Shown here piece by piece: positions 1 through 6,861 of a stretch of DNA of 10,184 bases; the stretch's first letter is position 1, and each line of letters starts with the position of its first letter. The notes beneath the pieces were generated by a model. The model had not been told where the DNA came from. It searched no databases and was given only the letters and a program-made list of their open reading frames with translations. The position numbers were made by a program, and so were the translations under genes. The DNA is from Erysipelotrichaceae bacterium (GTDB lineage Bacteria; Bacillota_I; Bacilli_A; RFN20; CAG-826): positions 1 to 10,184 of the forward strand of contig JAISVG010000004.1 of NCBI GenBank assembly GCA_031271635.1. Reading direction: 5' to 3'.

Positions 1-938
1 GCTTGATGTGCTTTTCTTAAAACAATCCCATATTCATCATCCACATCAATCATATTTGTCCCATCAGAAAAGATGGTGACACTACGATCTAAGTATGTAT
101 CTGAACCAATAACTTCATAATTACCGGCGAAATCTAGCATAAAACCAAAATAAGCCCCATTTCTTAAAAAGTCTTCAAGTTCGGAGGCCCTGATGGTTTG
201 CCGCATCGCCCAACTACTAAACTCGGTGTCTTCATAGGCCGTCCATGTTTCACTACTAGGATCATATTTAAGAAAACGATACTGACGAACCGAACTTTGA
301 ATGAAGGTCGCATAATAATCCTGTCCTACTTTAATTAAAGTAGCTTCATTTCCACCGTTTCTATGGTGGGTAATTTTTAAAGTCATTGGAAGATTATACT
401 CACCAAGAATTTCATCATCTTGAGTAATATCTTCATCTCCTGGACCCTGAATTAAAACGGTATTTCCGGCCATTCTAATAAAGCAATGATAACCATTTTC
501 AAAGTACGAGACGGCGGTATCACTAACATTCAAGTCGGTTATTCCATCTTCGACAAGTGATGCCAGAATAATTTGGAGTTCGGTTTCGCCAAGATTTTGA
601 AGCTCCGTAAAAGCCATTGCCAATTGCTCAAACTGGGCTTCCACTGCCGCAACGTCCATTGCGACATAGGCCACCAACATGTGGGGCTTTGTTTCAAGAT
701 CTTTAATGCCAGCAACATAGCCCTCTAATTCATAAGTCTCAATATTTTCCCAGCCATTTGATTCAAAAACTACGACTGCTTCATTAACGGTTCTAACAGC
801 CAAAAATTCATCAGTCCAAGTCGGAATATCGGGGGTAGTTCCAAGACTAAGATTGCCTAAGGGAAGCTCAATACCACAAGATGAGAGTATGAAACTGCCT
901 AACATCATTAAGATGGTGCTTTTAAGAGTTGTTTTCAT
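1..938 (-). CDS. Lipoprotein of unknown function, C-terminus beyond the window
   Basis: This frame is open from the ATG at 938 to the window edge (312 codons), so the stop is not visible. The N-terminus is a typical lipoprotein signal: a short basic start (MKTTLK), a hydrophobic stretch, and a lipobox L18-S-S-C21 followed by G. After processing it should be anchored to the outer face of the membrane by a lipidated Cys21. The rest is an acidic globular protein. Motifs that can be read include ESNGWENI (near residue 55), HHRNGG and GDEDITQDDE. I recognise no family. The ATG touches the stop of the upstream gene (TAA 941-939), and a GAGGA about 7 bases upstream lies inside that gene, so the two are almost certainly translated as a pair. 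It could be a surface partner of the membrane-bound LuxR regulator encoded upstream, but that is inference from position only. Confidence 0.85.
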   Translation of the reverse strand, partial: MKTTLKSTILMMLGSFILSSCGIELPLGNLSLGTTPDIPTWTDEFLAVRTVNEAVVVFESNGWENIETYELEGYVAGIKDLETKPHMLVAYVAMDVAAVEAQFEQLAMAFTELQNLGETELQIILASLVEDGITDLNVSDTAVSYFENGYHCFIRMAGNTVLIQGPGDEDITQDDEILGEYNLPMTLKITHHRNGGNEATLIKVGQDYYATFIQSSVRQYRFLKYDPSSETWTAYEDTEFSSWAMRQTIRASELEDFLRNGAYFGFMLDFAGNYEVIGSDTYLDRSVTIFSDGTNMIDVDDEYGIVLRKAHQ

Positions 939-1304
939 TTATTCTTCCTCATCAGCAAGGCGTTGCTTTTGTTGTTCTTGCTTTACAGCTGTAGTCGCCG
1001 CATTCATCATTTCGGTCTGAGCATTAACAAGGGAGTCAATAAAACCACCCTTTGCCATCATTCTTTCTTGCATTTCGGCCTCAAGTTCAGCGGCCCTTAG
1101 TTCATTTGCTTCTTGACGTCTCTTTAACTCTACCTCGTGTGCGGATAATCCTTCACACATCTGATTTTGGTTCTCGGTTTGATAATCATTTATCACCTCT
1201 AAAGCGCTACTTTTTCTTCCGGGGATGATTTTATCAATCACCTTATTTTCAAGCTCATCTTTCTTCCCTAAAACTGCATTTTTTATTTTGTTAAAAAAGC
1301 CCAT
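939..1304 (-). CDS. Small coiled-coil protein of unknown function (121 aa)
   Basis: The start at 1304 is set by a strong ribosome binding site (AAAAGGAGGG on the minus strand, + positions 1311-1320) about six bases upstream. The product has no signal peptide or membrane segment. The first 28 residues (MGFFNKIKNAVLGKKDELEN...) form a basic amphipathic helix that could lie on a membrane surface. Residues about 54-84 and 92-118 are rich in E, K, Q, R, A and L and should form helical coiled coils. The C-terminus is acidic (ADEEE). Only one Cys (C50) is present. It sits between a LuxR-type membrane regulator and a lipoprotein, with zero spacing to the latter, so it is probably in one transcription unit with at least the lipoprotein. 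I do not recognise the family. A peripheral-membrane adaptor role is a guess from composition. Confidence 0.8.
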   Translation of the reverse strand: MGFFNKIKNAVLGKKDELENKVIDKIIPGRKSSALEVINDYQTENQNQMCEGLSAHEVELKRRQEANELRAAELEAEMQERMMAKGGFIDSLVNAQTEMMNAATTAVKQEQQKQRLADEEE

Positions 1305-1363
1305 TTAATTCCCTCCTTTTATCATGGAACACTCTATTTATAGAGAAAATAATCAAAGGATTC

Positions 1364-1393
1364 ATCATCCTTTAGCATGAAGATGAGGATGAT
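1364..1393. repeat. Inverted repeat between the LuxR-type gene and the small coiled-coil gene, possible weak terminator
   Basis: The arms ATCATCC (1364-1370) and GGATGAT (1387-1393) pair perfectly around a 16-base loop. On the minus strand the hairpin lies just after the stop of the regulator gene and is followed by a moderately T-rich stretch (TTTGATTATTTTC). It may be a weak terminator or an attenuator between the regulator and the downstream pair. The stem is short, so this is uncertain. Confidence 0.3.
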
Positions 1394-1402
1394 TTTGGTT
1401 AT

Positions 1403-2785
1403 TTATTTAGTTGAAGAAAGTTTTGCAAATAATTCAAAGCGCGAATTAATGCCTAATTTGCTGTAAATATTCGCGGTATGGGTCTTAACTGTTGCTAGAC
1501 TGATAAACAGCTCCTTAGCAATCGCGACTTGAGTCTTACCCGTCACGATCAAAAGAAGAATCTCTTTTTCTCTTGCGGTTAAATGATATTTGGTTGTAAC
1601 ATCTTCGAGAACTTCACTTTGAATCATGATTTCTGAAACCGAGGCTTCAGAGACTAAAGTTTTCATTTGTTTTTGCTTTTTAAGTCTAAAAGCGATGAAA
1701 AAGCTCCCAGCTCCTAAGATCGTAATCCCAAAAACAATAATCAGCGCTACTGCCCATGGTTCAAGACCACCTTGATTAATCGGGCGCCAGATGGGAAAAA
1801 CCCCTTGAGAAAGACTTACTTGACCCTTATTCAATTCAATAATATTACCCTCACGGTCTTTCCAACCATGGACTTGTTGGTCATTCTTTCGAATCACAAA
1901 TTCTTGATTAACAGTTTCAATTTGTGCGGTCTCTAAATCATCACAAATCGACTCAATCGTATCAATAAAAGCTAAAGAAGGAATCGCTTCACTATAAATA
2001 GCCGAACCGCCAAAGGCATCGCTATAATAATTATTAAGAAAACGGCAATCTTGATACCTGGCTCGGGGAAAACCGGCGCCACTTGGTACTTTCGCAGTAA
2101 AAACCGCGGCAACCAAGGCGCGATTACGAATGAAAATCGTGCGACGTATTTCTAAAGTAAAGGCCATAATATTTCGAGAATCAGGTGATGGAAGGGCGTT
2201 ATAAAGGCTATTTGAATACTCCGTACAGTGGATCGCGGCTCCATTAATGAAACCATCTTCCCCGAGGCCTTCAAAGACACAGTTTTCAATGAGAAGATTA
2301 ACCCCACCATTTGGCACCGATAGGCCACCGATGCCGCTACTTGAACGGAAGATAATATTCGCAAAGGAAACTGACAGTCGTTTGGTATGATCTTTTGTCC
2401 ACATTACAAAATGACGATCATAGTCTTTAGCAGACCAGACATAATTGCCATCTTGATCAATAAGATCACCGGCAACTTTGGTATTACGGGGATATTCAAT
2501 AGTGTTATCAAAAATAAAGACTGCCGGTGCCCCAACCGCCTCAAAACGAATATCTCGTGTTAAATCAATAGCGGTTGGAAAATGAATCGTTCCCGTCACT
2601 AGTTGATACTCAGCTTTTGTTTCATCATGGGCAATAGTTTTAAGAGTCTCATAGTCTTTAGCGACCAGCGTCTCATTTGACCCCGCTTGGACTAATACTT
2701 TATTACCATTTAAAGTGACAGTATTAATGGATAAAAGCATTAAAAGTGAGACGAAGACGAATAGTTTTTTAGAAAAAGACCTCAT
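1403..2785 (-). CDS. Membrane-anchored one-component regulator: secreted beta-helix-like domain, one TM helix, cytoplasmic LuxR-type HTH
   Basis: This 460-residue protein seems to join a surface sensor to a DNA-binding domain. Residues 1-34 look like a signal peptide (basic MRSFSKK, hydrophobic core, VQA|G). The outside part, about 35-340, contains a right-handed beta-helix pattern at about 138-265. It has repeating short strands with turns such as NCVFEGL (168-174) and DCRFLNN (246-252), and GA/GGSA steps. A membrane helix spans about 344-366, followed by basic residues RLKKQKQ, giving an outside-to-inside topology. Residues 400-456 match the GerE/LuxR helix-turn-helix: LTAREKEILLL, G416, IAKELFIS, TVKTH, IYSKLGINSR. 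LuxR-type HTHs bind DNA, often as dimers. There is no receiver domain, so signal binding outside would have to act directly through the membrane. Because of this it is not a classical two-component regulator. The start is fixed by an in-frame TAA two codons upstream. The ligand is unknown; a polysaccharide is one possibility, since beta-helix proteins often bind them. Confidence 0.88.
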   Translation of the reverse strand: MRSFSKKLFVFVSLLMLLSINTVTLNGNKVLVQAGSNETLVAKDYETLKTIAHDETKAEYQLVTGTIHFPTAIDLTRDIRFEAVGAPAVFIFDNTIEYPRNTKVAGDLIDQDGNYVWSAKDYDRHFVMWTKDHTKRLSVSFANIIFRSSSGIGGLSVPNGGVNLLIENCVFEGLGEDGFINGAAIHCTEYSNSLYNALPSPDSRNIMAFTLEIRRTIFIRNRALVAAVFTAKVPSGAGFPRARYQDCRFLNNYYSDAFGGSAIYSEAIPSLAFIDTIESICDDLETAQIETVNQEFVIRKNDQQVHGWKDREGNIIELNKGQVSLSQGVFPIWRPINQGGLEPWAVALIIVFGITILGAGSFFIAFRLKKQKQMKTLVSEASVSEIMIQSEVLEDVTTKYHLTAREKEILLLIVTGKTQVAIAKELFISLATVKTHTANIYSKLGINSRFELFAKLSSTK

Positions 2786-2791
2786 GTTTTA

Positions 2792-2819
2792 ATTCTATCA
2801 TTTTTAATTAAGGTTTGAA
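2792..2819 (-). promoter_or_regulatory. Likely leaderless promoter of the LuxR-type regulator
   Basis: On the minus strand a -35-like TTCAAA (2819-2814) is separated by 16 bases from an extended -10 element, TGA-TAGAAT (TAGAAT at 2797-2792). The -10 ends six bases before the A of the ATG, so transcription would begin at or next to the start codon. No purine-rich ribosome binding site lies in the 20 bases upstream, unlike every other intact gene in the window except the coupled ABC gene. This is a motif match by eye; the -35 has four of six consensus bases. Confidence 0.45.
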
Positions 2820-2847
2820 AATTATAAATCATGCAATTTTATAATAA

Positions 2848-2880
2848 ATGTCGCAGTCAGGCTTCGAAATACTGCGACAT
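2848..2880. repeat. Perfect 10-bp inverted repeat upstream of the LuxR-type gene
   Basis: The arms ATGTCGCAGT (2848-2857) and ACTGCGACAT (2871-2880) pair perfectly around a 13-base loop that contains the palindrome TTCGAA. It lies 63 bases upstream of the regulator start and about 120 bases downstream of the broken ATPase gene. On the minus strand the second arm is followed by TTATTATAAAATT, so it could end transcription of the ATPase. It could equally be an operator for the regulator, which would be expected to bind a dyad. The sequence does not decide between these. Confidence 0.6.
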
Positions 2881-3000
2881 GACCGTGATAGCATTGATGT
2901 TACAGAAAGAGAATTAAAACGGAACTGTTCCTAATGCGCGCGATCGCTTTTTATGTTCAGAGGATATTCTCACTAACTCGCTTGATTGTAAAAAAGAGCA

Positions 3001-4345
3001 TTAAAATGCTTCTTCTAATAAAAAATCTAATACATTAATTATTCTAATTCCGTTATATGTATTTCCGGCGGTGTATTCATCAAGCGTTATTATAAACTTT
3101 GGGTAGTGGTCTCTTATGGCATTAAGCGGCTCAAGTTCTCGGTTAAGAGTGTTTTTATCCGTTAAGTTTGCAGCAACCTGATAATAGTTTGTTCCATTTT
3201 TGTTTTGAACAACAAAATCAACTTCTTTTGTATCAAACTTTCCAATAGCGATTTTTTCATCCTTACCAACCGTTATGCTCTTTGGATTTCTTCTTAAAAG
3301 CTCTAAATAAACAATGTTTTCCAAAACATGTCCTAAGTCCGTTTCTTTATTTGCAAGCAACATATTGCGAAGTCCGACATCAACAATATAGTATTTAGCT
3401 TGCCGCTTTAGATATTCTTTTCTTTTGATATCATATCTACCGACTTCACACACTATAAAACTGTCTTTTAAATATCCAAGATATTTTTCTACAGTGTTAT
3501 AAACAATCTTTCTTCCATTTGAAGTTAAGGTATTGGCAATTTTACTACTTGATATAGGGCTGCCAACACTATGGACGACAAATCTGAGTATCATTCTTAA
3601 AATTTCAAGATCCACCGTTACCTCGCGGTCCATAATGTCTTTAACGATTACAGTATTTAAACTCCAGCTAAATAATTATCTATTGAAGTATCGGCGTCCA
3701 TTTCAAGGGTTTGCGGAAAACCACCAAATTTAATATAGTCATCAAACGCAATTCTGGTCCAATTCAGTTCTGCTTTGATTGCATTTCTATCGGGCTTATC
3801 GGAAACATTCTTAATTGCAATACCGTATGGACTAAAACCCTGTAATACATTGGGTCTAGCATCTTCTTTTAACAAAAGATACTCTTTAAAGGAAAGTGGC
3901 AGCATTGATATTTCGACAAATCTACCTGTTAGAAGGGTAGATATTCTATTTGAAAGCAAATATGAATTGCTCCCTGTTATGTAGATATCGACCAAGATAT
4001 CATTCTTTCCGTTTTTGACATAAATACTATCAACGACCTTTTGAAAGTCTTTCACCATTTGAATTTCGTCCAAAAAGATATAGGTATACTTACCTTTGAC
4101 TATTTTTGCAACTAAGTATTCATTGAGTTTTCTATAGTCTGTTAATTCTTCGTTTTCAATTCTTCAAAATTAAGTGAGACAATTTGATCTATACTTGCAC
4201 CATTTTGCTTTAAGTAATCTTGAAACTGAGAAAGCAAAACCGACTTCCCACATCTCCTTATCCCAGTTATTATTTTTATAACATTCTTTTCCTTAACATC
4301 TTTAAGCCGATTTGAATATTCAACCCGTTCAATTATTTTATGCAT
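3001..4345 (-). pseudogene. AAA_14/DUF4143-type ATPase broken by two single-base deletions
   Basis: Three consecutive minus-strand frames together spell one protein of the AAA_14 plus DUF4143 family, P-loop ATPases of unclear cellular role often found in variable regions. The first piece carries Walker A (GIRRCGKS). The second carries Walker B (YIFLDEIQ) and the family signature TGSNSYLLSNR...TGRFVEISMLPLSFKEY. The third carries the C-terminal domain with LENIVYLELLRR and EVDFVVQ, like a restriction-nuclease fold. The first break is a missing A in GAA-GAA-ATT near 4160-4161, after which IENEELTDYRKL is restored. The second is one base lost near 3659, where V-Y-N-T becomes V-stop. Adding one base at each site gives exactly 448 codons and a stop, near the usual family length. 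The start is the ATG at 4345, six bases after GGAG (4355-4352). A TTG at 4357 overlaps that site and is unlikely. The cause could be genuine decay or two assembly indels. Confidence 0.88.
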
Positions 4346-4742
4346 ATATGTCTCCAAACATTTTATTACACTATCATAATTACATATTATTTATCGATTT
4401 AAGCAATAATTTCATCATTCGTGAAAGAACTTCAAAATACAATATTTTTTTCATTTATGTCCTCTACTTCTTCTTGTAGTGATGGTCACGGGAAACCTTT
4501 TCATGACTCCAACACATCAATCCAATCGCACTTATTTAATGATCACTAATTCAAAACGACGAATAAATCAAAAGTAATCTTTAATCAATATGTTTATCGA
4601 GATAACTAATAAAACTGCATTCGTATTCTAAATACATGACTTCAATCAAGTATATTAGGGGTTTCTTAAATGAAGATTATGTTTCGCCTGTTAGAATTCA
4701 CGCGCCTGATATTAATTGAAGATGCCTAAAATAAAACGGCCC
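4346..4742. other. Intergenic stretch with no supportable gene
   Basis: About 400 AT-rich bases lie between the broken ATPase and the 501-residue orphan gene. Only short open frames are present on either strand. The best on the minus strand is a 24-codon frame at 4454-4380 (MKKILYFEVLSRMMKLLLKS...), which has an AGAGGA seven bases upstream and sits just ahead of the ATPase relic. I see no clear terminator hairpin for the orphan gene, no RNA gene and no repeat. The ribosome binding site GGAG for the ATPase lies at 4352-4355. Confidence 0.5.
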
Positions 4743-6248
4743 TTAAATAATTTTGATGTCCTTAATTTTCATGTCTTTTAGTAAAGCCATGAGAGCGATA
4801 AAACTCTCTTGAAGACTCATACTTGCATCAATTCTAAAATCAGTTAAAGCTTGACTAATTTGGTCAGCTAGGGCAACGCTTTCATTACGAGAATCTTCTC
4901 GATAATCAATATCGGCAATGTTTTTACATAGTACAGTTTCGGGCAAAATATCATTAGTTTCTAAATTAAAATTAAATGTGGTGTCACGGAAAAGGAGATA
5001 TTTAGCTTCGTTAATATCCTGAGCCACCCTTTTTATCACTTCACGCCAGCCTTCAAGATTTCTCTTATCATCATCAATCGTCGTTAGAAACATCTTTTTT
5101 GCTTCCTTATCTTGGACTAATAAAAACATCACTAGATAATGATACTTACCGGCAAAGAAATAAATTTTTTGGTATCCAAAACAATAAACTAATGGTAAAA
5201 CCCCGCTATTTACGTTATTTTCATCTACACTCATTTTCGAATCCTCCTTTTGAATTCCTTCTTGAACATCATGTTCCTTTATAGTTTCAACATCATTTAA
5301 CAACGATTCATCGCTACTAGTTACTATCGCTTGATCATCATTTTTAACTACTGAAGTCGTTGATGGATTAGTTTTTTCTTCTAAAGTAGTTAACGACTCA
5401 CGTAAGGGATCATTTTCATCAATTCCCGCATACTGCAACATTTCTTCAGGACTACTAAAAACATCATATTGTTTTTCATTCGTATAAGTTCCATTAATAC
5501 GGTCCAGAATTTCATGATTCATAGTTGCAACTCTTTTAATTTCTTGCTCTTGATCAGCCTTAAGATTATAACTAACATTAGACCAATTTCCCGTAGCCGC
5601 GGCCTCCTCATGAGAAATAAACCGCTTCACTACTTCGGGACGATACTTTAGTTCACCATGTTCATCAAAATAAGCGCCTGGTATTTTCTTTCCGGTAACA
5701 TTATCATAGAGTAAGGCACGATTTAAAGGCGATTTTACATCACTTTTTACCCGAAAGAAGGACTCGTCTCCGCTCGAATTCCTCAGTTTTTCAGCATCAA
5801 TACCGGCCGCCTCTAAGGCAGCATTCAAATTGTAACCATCAAAATCATGCTTTAAAAAATCAAAACCAGATAAACTGTTAATGACATCCTTACCATATCT
5901 TTCTGGCATCGGATTCCGCGTCACATCATCGACATATATCACATATGGCTCACGATCTCTGATACTAGCATGGTAATAAGCAGTGATTCCGTTAAACTTT
6001 AGTACCGATTTAGGAATAATTTCCCCAATAATTCTTTTGGGATTAGGAAGCATAAAAATCCACGCCCTTTGTGGCTCGATGATAAATTCATTATTTAGTA
6101 ATTTATACTCTCCAAGTCCTAACGGTAATACTCTCCCATTATCAACGGTACTAATAATGAATACTCCCTTGGTAAATAAATCCAAAATGACGACGATATT
6201 CTCATCGCTTAGTCCAACATAGACGCCTTCAGATTTCATGTAATCCAT
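4743..6248 (-). CDS. Orphan two-part protein with acidic linker, function unknown (501 aa)
   Basis: The ATG at 6248 follows AAGGAGAG (+ 6253-6260) at good spacing, and a second Met three codons later is less well placed. There is no signal peptide and no convincing membrane helix, so the protein is probably cytoplasmic. Residues 1-110 look beta-rich, with hydrophobic strands such as NIVVILDLF and GVFIIST. Residues 125-260 are mixed, with HEEAAATGNW and a helical ADQEQEIKRVATMNHEILDR. Residues 262-348 are a low-complexity acidic and serine-rich linker with many D, E, S, T and N. Residues 350-501 form a second folded part with strands YCFGYQKIYFF and YHYLVMFLLV and a final helix (SFIALMALLKDMK). 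No nuclease, kinase, ATPase or DNA-binding motif is visible. I do not recognise the family. It is separated from its neighbours by long gaps and looks like a single-gene transcript. Confidence 0.82.
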   Translation of the reverse strand: MDYMKSEGVYVGLSDENIVVILDLFTKGVFIISTVDNGRVLPLGLGEYKLLNNEFIIEPQRAWIFMLPNPKRIIGEIIPKSVLKFNGITAYYHASIRDREPYVIYVDDVTRNPMPERYGKDVINSLSGFDFLKHDFDGYNLNAALEAAGIDAEKLRNSSGDESFFRVKSDVKSPLNRALLYDNVTGKKIPGAYFDEHGELKYRPEVVKRFISHEEAAATGNWSNVSYNLKADQEQEIKRVATMNHEILDRINGTYTNEKQYDVFSSPEEMLQYAGIDENDPLRESLTTLEEKTNPSTTSVVKNDDQAIVTSSDESLLNDVETIKEHDVQEGIQKEDSKMSVDENNVNSGVLPLVYCFGYQKIYFFAGKYHYLVMFLLVQDKEAKKMFLTTIDDDKRNLEGWREVIKRVAQDINEAKYLLFRDTTFNFNLETNDILPETVLCKNIADIDYREDSRNESVALADQISQALTDFRIDASMSLQESFIALMALLKDMKIKDIKII

Positions 6249-6296
6249 TTATCTCTCCTTTCGCATTGTTTTTTTGGAAGTAAGATTTTCTTAAAA

Positions 6297-6305
6297 ATTA
6301 TATCA
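6297..6305 (-). promoter_or_regulatory. Extended -10 promoter of the 501-residue orphan gene
   Basis: On the minus strand TGA-TATAAT (6305-6297) is a perfect extended -10. The -35 region is weak (GTGATT at 17 bases, three of six consensus bases), as is common with extended -10 promoters. Transcription would start near 6290, giving a leader of about 40 bases before the ATG at 6248. The TGA of the element is also the stop codon of the upstream membrane-protein relic. Confidence 0.55.
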
Positions 6306-6815
6306 TTTCATCCTAAAGAAATCACGACTGGAATGGAAAAATTGAAAGATATCACTTGATTTTTTGGGACTACGTATTACTAACTGATTCATGTCTGTTG
6401 GGGGAGGGCTCTTTTGAAACGTAATTGCTAAGCGGACCAAAGCCATGATTATTAGGACTCCCATCATAGCAATTGGAATCGAAGACCTAAATAATTAGCA
6501 GGAAAAATATTGAAATAAAAAGGAATTATGAACCAAGGATTAATAACATCACGGCAAAAGACATTACATACTGGATGAATGAAAGCCAGAAATGGTATTT
6601 AATGAACAGATTCTTAATTGACGAAATCAACGGAACCAGCACGATAAAACCTAAAAAAGCGAAATTCATTCCGAAATTGCAGGTAATTACCACACGAAGT
6701 ACAAAACCAAAAGAGGATGTCGCTAATACAACATGTGAATTTGTTTTTATGGCTAGACTTAGTTATTTATAATGTCTTCCCAAAAATCATCCTTCATTTT
6801 AATGATTTCTCTCAT
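6303..6815 (-). pseudogene. Decayed integral membrane protein
   Basis: Minus-strand fragments in different frames read as parts of one membrane protein. A start-like ATG at 6815 opens MREIIKMKDDFWEDIINN before a stop. A 78-codon open stretch (6762-6529) contains VVITCNFGMNFAFLGFIVLV and FIQYVMSFAVMLLILGS. After its stop the same frame continues FLFISIFFLLII. A 63-codon stretch in another frame (6494-6306, stop TGA 6305-6303) has IPIAMMGVLIIMALVRLAI followed by a polar tail, KSPPPTDMNQLVIRSPKK. At least three hydrophobic segments alternate with polar loops, as in a real multi-pass protein, and neither strand has an intact gene here. At least one stop and two frameshifts are needed to join the parts. 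The family cannot be named; a small permease or transporter subunit is possible. Open frames on the plus strand over this region are antisense to it. Confidence 0.6.
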
Positions 6816-6827
6816 TCTAAAATTATG

Positions 6828-6833
6828 TATAAT
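6828..6833 (+). promoter_or_regulatory. -10 promoter element of the secreted-protein operon
   Basis: A consensus TATAAT lies 28 bases ahead of the TTG start of the secreted protein, so transcription would begin near 6840 with a short leader. No good -35 is visible at 16-18 bases (ATTTCT at 17), which may mean an activator is needed. An overlapping TATGAT at 6833-6838 is a weaker alternative. Confidence 0.5.
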
Positions 6834-6850
6834 ATGATTATAAAGTGCTT

Positions 6851-6856
6851 AGGAGG
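6851..6856 (+). promoter_or_regulatory. Consensus ribosome binding site that supports a TTG start
   Basis: AGGAGG is followed by five bases and then TTG (6862-6864), AAA, AAA. No ATG lies at suitable spacing, and the following codons give a textbook signal peptide, so TTG is the start. A perfect binding site may compensate for the weak start codon. Confidence 0.85.
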
Positions 6857-6861
6857 CAAAA

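Noticed and set aside
2848..2934. A 28-codon plus-strand frame starting at the dyad
   Set aside because: It has no ribosome binding site or recognisable motif, and its start is part of the inverted repeat.
3533..3984. Plus-strand open frames over the ATPase relic
   Set aside because: They are antisense to recognised DUF4143-type coding sequence.
4142..4171. Programmed frameshift in the ATPase
   Set aside because: No slippery heptamer is seen at the site, the break is a base loss in a short A run, and a second unrelated break lies downstream.
4400..4551. A minus-strand reading that becomes longer if TGA is read as Trp
   Set aside because: Other genes in the window use TGG for Trp and never need TGA; the reading also meets TAA stops, so chance is more likely.
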